Positions 11,858-20,740 of a stretch of DNA of 64,000 bases are shown in pieces. The notes under the pieces are model-generated. The model worked only from the letters and a program-made list of their open reading frames with translations, had not been told where the DNA came from and did no database searches. The stretch covers positions 1,488,001-1,552,000 of the forward strand of contig NC_133955.1 in assembly GCF_031877795.1 (NCBI RefSeq). Reading direction: 5' to 3'. Source of the DNA: Strix aluco (lineage: Eukaryota; Chordata; Aves; Strigiformes; Strigidae). Position 1 is the stretch's first letter. Every line of letters begins with the position of its first letter. Both the position numbers and the translations under genes were made by a program.

Positions 11858-11977
11858 TCCCAAAGGGTTGCAGTTGTTGAGAAATTGTGTTTACACTTTA
11901 GTCCCTCAGGCCTTGTTCCATACAGAGTTCAACATTGTTTGGCAACACAATTTCTCAACAACTGCAAGCCTTTGGGA
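11858..11977. repeat. 120-bp fold-back element
   Basis: The first and last 33 bases are reverse complements with one mismatch. The arm begins TCCCAAAGG and includes TTGCAGTTGTTGAGAAATTG. They are separated by about 50 bp. The element could form a long hairpin as DNA or RNA. No clear target-site duplication is seen. It lies in the palindrome spacer, not in either arm. It may be a small non-autonomous DNA transposon or a local inverted duplication. Confidence 0.75.
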
Positions 11978-12239
11978 ATGTTGAACAATGGGCTGGATGG
12001 TGCTGGGCTGGTCCCACAGCAGCTGGCTGCCTGTGCTGGCCGGACATGGAGGCCGGGCTGGAGGCGGGCGGGCCGGGCGTTTGTCCGGGCTGGCGAGGGC
12101 CAGGCCCCTGGAGCTCTGTGGCAGGCGGGACAGGTTTCCAGCACAGGTGACGGTGGCTGCTGGTTGCTGTCCCAGCTCTCAGGGGTGCCGGGTTGGATGG
12201 TCCGACTGTCCAGGGGCGAGGGACGGCTGCTGCTGTCGG

Positions 12240-15200
12240 GCTAGGATCTCGAAGCTTCGGCGAGGCGCCTGCAGAGAGAGGAGACTGCTGAGGGCCCCCT
12301 GAGGCCGAGTGCGAGGGTGTGGGGCAGCGCCGGGCACCCTGTGGAGTGTGGGCCCCCGGCTGCACGTGGGAGCCGTGGGCACAGTGAGCTCTGTGCAGAA
12401 AATGGGGTGCCCCTCACCCCTCAGCTGGGGCTCTGCTCGCCTCCCCTGGGCTCATCTCCTCTCGGCCCTCACCATCCTGACCTGGCTGCTCTGCACGTGC
12501 CGGGAAGGAGACCTGACCCCAGCAGAGCGAGGGGACCAGAGCTGGGCACGGCCCTGCGGGGCCAGGAGAGCCTCCTGTTCTCCTGGCTCCTGGTGCTGCC
12601 AGAGACCAGCACTCGGCTCCCCTGCCCGTCCCTGCCCAGACAAGGGGCAGCCTCGGCTCTCGGGGAGGGGCTCCCCAGCCTCTCTTCAAGAATACTTCCC
12701 CAAAGAGATGCAGACCTCTGCACAGACAAAACCCCTGGGGGCCTGTGCTGAGAACACGCATGCTGGCAGCGTTCGGGCGCAGATGGGACAGATCGACCCT
12801 CCTGCTCCAAAGCCAGGCTGAGAGCTGGGAAGGTTCATCATCATGGTCTGAGCTGCCGGGACACCTTGGCCGAGGGGAACATGTGGCGTTTACAGCTTCG
12901 CCTAACAGGGTGATTTCTGCCGGGAGGTTCACTGGCAGGGAGATGTCACTATTGCGCTGCTCCCTTTCCATGGCAACGCCCTTCCTCACTGCTCTTCTTC
13001 CTGACCTTGCCCGGCTACCTCTGTCACTGGGTCTGCTCTTGCTGGGGCAGGGTCGCTTTTATGTAACACTTGCAACAGGAAGAAGGGGTTTCAGAAAAGA
13101 GTGCCCATGAACTGAGAGGGCAGTTCCAACTTCTTGCAGCAGAAATCTCAGTCGAGTTTGGCCAGCGGCTAACTCGGCACTCCAGAATACCCCACCTCTA
13201 CATGCTTCACGGCTAATACAACAGCCATCTGAGACAGAAGTTTGGCAACACTCACCGTTTTCTCTTCCTCCACACACAGATCACACAGCAGAAGACCATC
13301 CCAAGCAGCATGGAGCCCAGGACTGCCGCGGCCCCTTCCAGGCAGTACTTGCGGAAATTCGTACGATCCGCGGCATTTGCTCTTTTCTTGCCGTCCGTTC
13401 CTGGAGGAACAATTCTGTGCGTTAGAGTGTCCTGCACATGACTGGGCATCTCACAGGAGGTCTGACACGGCCAGGGCCAGTTCCTTCTCACTTTGTCAGC
13501 AACTCTGAGCCAGTGACTGTCCTGGGGCTGCAATGTTTCCTTGGTTTCAGCAGAAGAAAGGCAACTCCCAAAGCCATTGCACATCAATGCACTCTGGAGC
13601 GTCCCTTTCTCCTCTCAGCTTTGATTACGCTCTGGGGGGGCCATAATCGAGTTTTCCCAGTGTCAGGGGTTTGCTCCCCTTTCTTGGTCACCCTTCCCAT
13701 CTGCGCACAATTCCTTTGGCACTTCCCACCGTCAGTCTCCGAGGCTTGCTAGTGCTGCTGCACGGAGGCCCCCTCTGACCCTTTGGGACAAGTCGTCCCT
13801 CTGAACTGAAGTCATCGGGCCAGATGGAGAGCGCGTGGGGGAGCACAGCAATCGCCCCTTTGAGCCAGAGGGACAGAAAACAGCCCTGCATCAGGGAGCG
13901 CCCCCCCAGCTCTCCCTCCCCAGCCCAGCACCCACACGCCGAGGGGACAGACTCGGGTCCTCTCGGCAGACGCCTGAACCTCGCTCTCCCTCTTCGCCTT
14001 TTCCCCAGCGTGGGCACTGCTTGTGTGCCTCCAGTTTTCTGGACTTGTCTCCCACTTACGGCCCCCTGCAAGACTGCTCACTACCTTGATCGTTTTGAAG
14101 AAATTTGTAGATCCTGGCGTGCTGGGCTTCCCCGGGGTTGGACAGCGCTGCCGAGAGTCAGAGAAAGGAAATGCCTCAGAGAAAGCTCACGGCTCAGGCA
14201 CAGAGGGTGCGGAAGGATGGTGCAGGTTCCCTCTAAGCCTGTTCCCGATCTCTCAGTGCACCCCTTCGGTCCTCAGGTCACAGGACGGATCCCCCTGTGA
14301 TGTGCCTGGGGCCTCCAGGCACCCACAGCAAGCTCTGGGATGCAGGTGTTGCGGGAGGCCCATTCGATTAAGAGTCACATTTCCCACTGTCTGTTGAGCG
14401 TGGCTGAGACGCTCTTGTTCCCAAACTGGCAAAGTCCTGAAATTCCTGTGATGGGCTGTGCTGGGAGGTGAGCGTCTGTCTGAAACCAAAAATCTCCACA
14501 GCCCAGAGGTGACAGTCCTCCTCAGAGGTTTGAAAACACTTGCTCTGCACTAACAGTTGTGGGTTGTGCTGCTGACAGGGTGTGCAGGAGCGGGCACTGG
14601 GGTAAGAGCCTGCAGACAGGGAGAGGTTTGGATGTATGACACTGGGAGAACAAAGGACAGCAATTACCTGGCACGCCCACTGATTGAATTGCCCCTCTTC
14701 TTTCAGCAGAGGCTGGCACCGCCTGGCTGCCTCCTTCCCCAAACACCTCCTTCTCCATAGACTCACGGTCCATCCCTTTAGAAAGAAAGAAGGTCAGATT
14801 AAGTAGAAGTAACGGTTCCTCATCAGGATAATGATGCCTTCAGAGGGCAGTACTTCTCCAAATACATTCACAGTGCTAAGAAACAAGGCTTGGACGTTTG
14901 GGGGTGCACCTAGTCACTAGTCCAAACAAGGTGTCAGTCATGAAGAAAACTTTCAGCGCTACACCCTTTCCAGTTTACCAGCAGACAGCAAATCCTGACC
15001 TGCCCAGAGACCAGGAGGCTGCACGTGGTCTTGTTGACATTCCACTTAGTGCATTTTTTGCAAACTGCAAGGTGATGGCAGGTTACGTCCTTCAGAGAGG
15101 ACAGGAAGATGCTGTAGCCAGTTGAGCTGGGGAAAGAGCTTTTCTGAGCAGCGCTTCCCACAGTCCCCCAAAACAAGAGGAAAACCACCAGCCAGTTTTC

Positions 15201-17815
15201 CAAAGCACAACTAGAAGCAGAGAGCTAAAGCACCCGAGACTGAACTCAGAGCCCTTCCTTTTCGCTGCCTTCAGGTCAGGTGTCCGGCCTCATGCTGGGT
15301 GTCCAGCTTTCACCCGCCCCTGACACCGAGGCGTCACCGAGAGGCCTCGGACATCAAGGAGAACGACGGGGCTGGAGCAGGCTCTGATGCTGGGGCTGCT
15401 CCGATCCTGGCCAGGGCAGGCCTGCAGCCCCGGCAGTGCCTGCTGGGCTCAGCCAGCCCCAGCTGCCTGCGCATCCTCTGCGCTCTCCCCTCTGGCGACT
15501 GGCAGGGTGCTGCCCTCTCAGCACTGAGCAGCAATCGGCTCCTCGGCAAGTCCCTTGCACACTCAAGGTGTTAGTCCCACCAGCTGGACACCACGGTCTG
15601 CCCAGAACAGCTCTGGCCCCAGTAAGGCTGTAACTGGGGCAGCAGCGGTTCCTGGGGCTCGGCTGGAACCCCAACTGCCACCAGAGACTCGACCATGTCT
15701 GCAGCTCGCCAGCGCCCGCAAGGCCTGTAACTGAGTATCGCTGCAGTGACGCTCTGAGCGGCCCCTTCCTACTGTGCAGGCTACAGCTTGTCCATCCACG
15801 CATCTAAAACCTCAGCTTGACAAGGCTTCTGCTTAACAGGGACAGACACCCACCGTGGGCTGGCATGGTCCTGTCCAGCTCCTTCAGAATTACCTGGACG
15901 ACTTCTGAGGACCACTGGAAGGGTTGTCCCATTTCAGCGATATACTTTGCTCTTTGAGGACCTGAACGCAAAGTCCAAAGTTAAATTTCTCACCAATAGA
16001 ATACTGAAAACGAGGGCTTTGTCTGTGAAGTCAGTCAAGACTGACTACTCACCCCTGCGACGCCAGCGAAGCTCCAGCGCAGGATCCGGAGGAGGAGCTG
16101 GAAAAGTCCTCCCTGTACCCACATCTGCAACCAAACACCCACGAGAATTTCCATCAGGCACTGTGATACACACCGCCAGGACTGAGCAGCAGAACATACA
16201 AGCGGATCACGCAATGACACTGCACACATAGTGCAGGTCCACGTTCTCACAGCCGCGAGAAACGCCTCGCTCACATCTGGGCTTTGAGCCGGCAGCTCCC
16301 AAAGGAAGTCAAAAGCCATGACGTACCCGTGCGATCTCCCTGAGCGTCCTCCCTGGAACCCAGCTGGGAAGCTGCAGAGCCATCGCCTCCAGCCACGTCT
16401 GTGAACAGACAGAACAGAGAAGCTCCCGTGAACTATTTCAATACACCTCTGCAGGTCTGAACAGCCGCGAAGGCACTTCCAACATGTGAGTGCCCCGTGG
16501 CACTCGTCTCCCCCCTCCATCAGGAGCTTTGTGAGACAGGTACTGGGTGCCTGGACCAGGCAGATCTAAACCAAAACATGCACAGAGGTGTTGGGAGAAA
16601 GGACTCCCTGGAGCTCACACCAGCTCTAAACTCAACCCCAACAAGCCCACCGCTGGCTTTGCAGCAGCCACTAGCAGCAGCGCAGGGCCGAGAGGCTGGC
16701 ACAGACACCTTCGCAAGGCAGAGTGCTCACAGCACCCATTCCCTCTCTGCTCCTCTTCTGCACGGCTGAGCATGGGCCAAGAGAGCATTAACTGACATTT
16801 CACACGAACGGACTATTAAAACCCAAGTTCTCACTCATTCAAGGGACATACCTGAAGGATCACCCTGATCCTCCCAGAAAAGATCCGGCTGAGCAGTCGG
16901 GTGGCCACTGGCTTCGGGCACAGCTGTAATCAAGCACGTTCCCAGTAGAGGTTGGGAGCTCCTTTGCCAGTGACCTGCAGTGACTGGAGGGGGTCAGGTA
17001 ATGCCATGGGACCCAGACGTGGGTGGACATTTCCAGAGGTGCAGAGGGGCCGGGGTGACCTGTTAGCTGCACCTGGAGGCTTTCAAAATACTGTTTCCAG
17101 GCCCTGTGCAACAGCCCTCAAGGACCGCATGGACAAACGTATGACCCCTGGGCATTTCTTCCTGGGACACATTTTCTGGGCGGAAAAGGCGCCCACGTGA
17201 AAACGTTATTGTTCACCTATCTGACGGAGAAGAGCCCAGTGACCAGGGAGAGGCTGCCCCAGCGCTGCCCCGTCTGTTCCCCGGGCTGTGGGCTGGGGCT
17301 GTGTGTCCTATGGTGACCTGGGCTCACCCGGGGAGAGCATTGCAGGGCTGGAGCAGGAATGCTCCTGTTTTCCCCAGTGGACACCTCCCCAGGACGGACG
17401 TCTCCGAGGCTGAAAGCTGGGGTCCAGCCGGGGAGCAGCAGAGACACAAACCCCTGCACGTGGCTGTGCCCGGCCCGGGGAAGAAGTGCTCCCGAGGGCT
17501 ATTGCCCGGCTGCTGCCGTGCGGCCGGGCACTGACACACAGACCAGGGCAAGGCTGCCCCGGGGCAGGCGGCACAGGGCCGGCTCCAGGGACACTTTCCC
17601 ACGGCTGTTCCCAGTCCCACCGTCCACCTGGAAAAAGCCCCCGCAACGGAGGCAGCCCCCTGCACCCCCGTACAGGGCATCTTCCTCCCGCTGCCCGCGG
17701 AGCTGGACACAGCTCGCCCGGCCCAGCCCGGCCCCGCAGCCCTCCTGGCCCTGCCCCACCACGACCCCAGCCCCGCTGTCAGCCCGAGGTGCAGTGGGTG
17801 CTGCCCCACGCTGCC
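12240..17815 (-). repeat. Right arm of a large inverted duplication
   Basis: This is the reverse complement of the left arm, with a single copy of the 2,364-bp unit in place of the array. Homology ends near 12,240 on the spacer side and near 17,815 on the outer side, just before the signal-peptide exon. The matching sequence on the left would lie outside the window. The two genes in the arms converge on the spacer. Confidence 0.92.
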
Positions 17816-17947
17816 AGGGCTGGGCACTGGACGCTGGCCCTCACCTCCTGCCCAGCTACCCAATCCCCGCGCTTGCCACGGAGCAGCCCTGGCACCCTGG
17901 GCTCGCAGGGCCACCAGAAGCAGGATGAGGATGAGGGTGGGGGCCAT
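12243..17947 (-). CDS. Right copy of the unrecognised single-pass membrane-protein gene
   Basis: A signal-peptide exon at 17,896-17,947 reads MAPTLILILLLVALRAQ and ends in phase 1 at a GTGCC donor. Downstream on the minus strand lie the single exon cassette (about 17,500-15,850), an exon near 15,140-15,010 present only in this copy (DVTCHHLAVCKKCTKW plus an NKT glycosylation site), the 108-bp exon 14,668-14,775, the transmembrane exon 13,256-13,400 (core EGAAAVLGSMLLGM, tail VWRKRKR) and a short last exon ending RRLAEASRS. Against the left copy it has a roughly 10-bp deletion in the 93-bp block and one base less in the 120-bp block, so it may be a decaying copy. CxxC motifs recur (CWKC, CKKC, CTPC, CLRC). 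I cannot name the family. Confidence 0.45.
17896..17947 (-). CDS. Signal-peptide exon of the right gene copy
   Basis: The ATG is at 17,947 on the minus strand. Seventeen codons (MAPTLILILLLVALRAQ) plus one base give a Met, a short n-region, a Leu/Ile-rich core and a likely cleavage region around the exon end. A phase-1 signal exon is typical of modular extracellular proteins. The sequence upstream (18,000-18,150) is GC-rich, with CTG repeats near 17,980, and could hold the promoter; no clear TATA box is seen. Confidence 0.6.
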
Positions 17948-18154
17948 GGTCCCCTTCACCTGCACCTGCACAACGTCGCTGCTGCTGCTGCCGCTGCCGG
18001 CACATCTGGTGTGGTGCCCGGCAACAGCACTGCACACCCCGGGGTGGCACCGCAGGGCTCTGTGTCCTCACAGTGTGGCCTCTCCCCTGCAGCCACGGCC
18101 CTGGGGCAGGGGCACGTTGGAGAGGAGATGCTCTGTGAAGAGCATCTTTTTTTT

Positions 18155-18204
18155 CTGAGCTGAGGGCAACAGGCAGCAAGCGTGATGGAGGGCTGCTGCA
18201 CCGC
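18155..18204 (+). repeat. 50-bp direct repeat, copy 2
   Basis: This is the partner of 11,728-11,777. It borders the start of the LTR-like region at 18,205. It may mark a duplication or rearrangement junction shared by the two retroviral insertions. Confidence 0.75.
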
Positions 18205-18813
18205 TGAGATTAGGAGCTAGGAAATTAAAATAGGATATAGACGTTAGGCACTTAAGAAATGAAGGTATAACTTAATTGAAAGACAAAGATGGAAGACTTA
18301 GAGATCAGGCTGGGGACTAGAGGCCCATTAGTTAAAAGATAATTAAGATTAAATAGGATAACAGATCACAGTTGATGGGCCAGAGAGCAGAACAATATAG
18401 AAGCCTTGATTAATGGAAGCTGTGGGGGAATGCTTCCCGATAGAATAGGAAGGCAGCCCTAAAAACTGCTCAAAACCAACCCTATGGTCTGGCCTGAGTC
18501 CAGGAGGCTATAGAGACTGCACAAGGAACGGAGGTAAAACGGAGTCATAAACTGGGGCACAGCCCAGCTCCGCAGCCACGGCGGTGTTTGTCTGCGCTGG
18601 TTTTGGACACCCCCATCTGCCACCCCCTGGGCCAGGAGATGGCCGACAGGCTGTGAGCTTGTTTGCCTGGAGCCTGAGGCTGAAAGCCAGGGTGCAACCG
18701 GGGAGCAGCAGAGCTCACAGCCCGGCCTCCCTGATGTCTCTAGGGAATTTTCTTCTCTGCTCATTCTGAACTTGTAAATAGAAGAATGACAGGGGCAGTT
18801 TCTGATTTAAGAC
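18205..18813 (+). mobile_element. LTR-element internal or flanking remnant
   Basis: This is AT-rich then GC-mixed sequence between the 50-bp repeat and a clear LTR. It starts TGAGATTAGGAGC. It holds no open gene and no recognised protein motif. It is assigned to the neighbouring LTR element by position only. Confidence 0.35.
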
Positions 18814-19408
18814 TGTTGCAGTGAAAAGAAGGAGCCAGGAGACAAGGGAGCGAGTGACTCCAACTTTGCATAAAGAATGTGTGCCTGCTTAACAACTATA
18901 CCTTTGAAGAGCAGCTAAAAGAGTGATAAGAGGGCACATTCTGTCCCAGAAGGCGCCAGATGCTTGGATGATTGTCTGAGAAGTATGAATTCAGGGAGAA
19001 TCAGAGGTAACTGAAGGGAAAGGGAAAGGCGGGGGGGGGGGGGGGGGGGGGGGGGGGCAGGGGGAGACCGTGACCACTGACTCCGTTCAAGACCAAAAAG
19101 ACTTGCCCCCCACACACCTGTAAGGAGCATGCGTGCTAACGTACACAGCAAGCGAGGGTAATTTAAATATAACTAACCAATAGCAGATGGAATGGTAATT
19201 ATGGACCAATGAGTGTAATCTTAGAGAGGTTTTTACTAATCATGTAACAATATAAACATGCTGCAGTCCCTTTGTGTAGCATGCTAGCTTTGTGGAATTA
19301 CCACCTGGCCCCCATCTTTGCACAAATGTGGATTAAACTGCTCTCTCAGCTCTGTGTGTAAGATTGGCTTTTTTGCACAGGGTAATGAACCCTGTTTGAG
19401 GGACAACA
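18814..19408 (+). mobile_element. Solo LTR
   Basis: This 595-bp segment has matching ends (TGTTG at the start, CAACA at the end), a TATAAAC box near 19,251, and an ATTAAA polyadenylation-like signal near 19,332 followed by a CT/GT-rich stretch. It contains a run of 27 G at 19,031-19,057. No primer-binding site or coding region follows, so it looks like a solo avian retroviral LTR, a fossil. Confidence 0.7.
19031..19057. repeat. Poly-G run of 27
   Basis: An uninterrupted G27 tract lies inside the LTR. Its exact length is unreliable in any assembly and it can form G-quadruplexes. Confidence 0.95.
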
Positions 19409-19747
19409 CAAGCCCTGGAAGAGCTAACAGAAAACCACACAAGTCCTGTTACTGCAGTAACTGAACATGCTGGGGGGGCTCCCGGGGGCTCTGGGGGTAG
19501 GGCTGCCCGGTGCCTGTGCCCAGGGGGGGCTGTCTCCTTCCCCCTTCCCCTCCCAGCTCTCACGTTACTCCTGGCCCTGCCCTGGCCGGGCCCGGCTCCA
19601 GCTGACCAGGAGCGCCCCCCCCCACCGCCAGGCGTCCAGCGGGCAGGAGAAACCCCGACACTTGCCCAAGGGCCTCCCTCCTCACGGGTCACCCCAGTAC
19701 TCACCTCAGCCGGGCCGCAGCTGGAGCAGAGGCTGCACCCCCCGAGA

Positions 19748-19859
19748 CAACATGGCCGCCCGGCAGCCCTGCACCCAGGACTGCAGCTCCCAGCATGCCC
19801 TGGGAACCAACATGGCTGCCCAGCAGCCCCATGCCCAGGACTACAGCTCCCAGCATGCC
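19748..19859 (+). promoter_or_regulatory. Tandem YY1-like plus ZNF143-like site module
   Basis: CAACATGGCCGCC at 19,748 and ACCAACATGGCTGCC at 19,806 fit the YY1 site (ATGGCNGCC core). ACTGCAGCTCCCAGCATGC at 19,780 and ACTACAGCTCCCAGCATGC at 19,840 fit the ZNF143/SBS site seen in many vertebrate housekeeping promoters. The pair repeats with a 60-bp period inside a CpG-rich stretch (19,450-19,980). I see no convincing first exon next to it, so the gene served, if any, is unknown. Confidence 0.6.
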
Positions 19860-19979
19860 CCGAGGGCTGTTTCCTGCGGTCTGACCCTGCGGGGACACCA
19901 TCCCCCGGCCCAGCCCCGCCCCCGCAGCCCCATGGCCGCTCCCCGGGGCTGCTGCGGCCCTTGGAGCCAAAAATCCTGG

Positions 19980-20740
19980 TGAGGAGCCGGGCAGAGGGGC
20001 AGAGCGGGAAGAGGGTGGAGGGGAAGGGGACAGTGGGTGCAGGAAGAAAGAGAGTGCTAAGCCTCAGGACGGAGGGACAGAGAGAGGAGAAGGGCAGGAA
20101 GGAGGACAGAGGGACGGACAGATACAGGCAGGGCGAGGGAGCGGGACGGGGGGCAAGAGACAGCAAAGGCACCAGGAGAGGAGTGACAGGGACATGGGAC
20201 AGGGAGCAGGAGAGAGGGACGGAGGGGAAATGGTGAGAGGGGAGAGGCAGGGACAGAGAGTAGGGCACAGAGAGAGAGAGGGACGGGAACCAGTCCCCGG
20301 AGACTGAGAAACAGAGGGTGAGGATCAGGACGAGGGGGCGGAGAAGGACAGAACAGCGATGGCCTCCGGGATGGAGACGGAGGAAGAGCAAAAGGGGATG
20401 GGGAGCAGGACAGAGGCCCAGAGAGAAGGCCCAGGCAGCTGAGCAGGGGGAGACAAGGGGGAGAGAGGGGACAGGCTGCGGGAGAGAGAGGAAGAGTAAG
20501 GCCAGGAAGCAGGACATGGTGACAGAAAAAAGAGAAGGACAGTGGGAGGGAGAGAGGGATGTGGGGAAAGGAAAAGATAGCAACAGGCCATAGGACAGAC
20601 AGGGAGGAATGAGAAACTACAGACAGGGAGTCAGACAGAGAAAGACAAAATAGCCATGGGGTAAAGATAGGGAGGAATTAAAACACGGGGGCAGGGATCC
20701 GGACAGAGAGCAATGGGGAGAGACCAAAAGAAGCAGTTAT
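19980..20740 (+). repeat. Polypurine (GA/GGA-rich) tract
   Basis: About 750 bp of nearly pure purine on the + strand, built from irregular GAGAGGGACAG-type units. Such tracts can form triplex DNA. The long open frames across it on both strands are a by-product of composition. Confidence 0.9.

Noticed and set aside
12243-17947. Assignment of the unknown gene to the IZUMO sperm-protein, saposin or leukocyte receptor families
   Set aside because: Recurrent CxxC motifs, helical 24-residue exons and the single transmembrane segment prompted each idea, but no ordered set of family residues could be aligned by eye.
19961-20593. Long open frames on both strands
   Set aside because: They follow from the polypurine composition: repetitive Arg/Glu/Gly on one strand and Ser/Leu/Pro on the other, with no domain.
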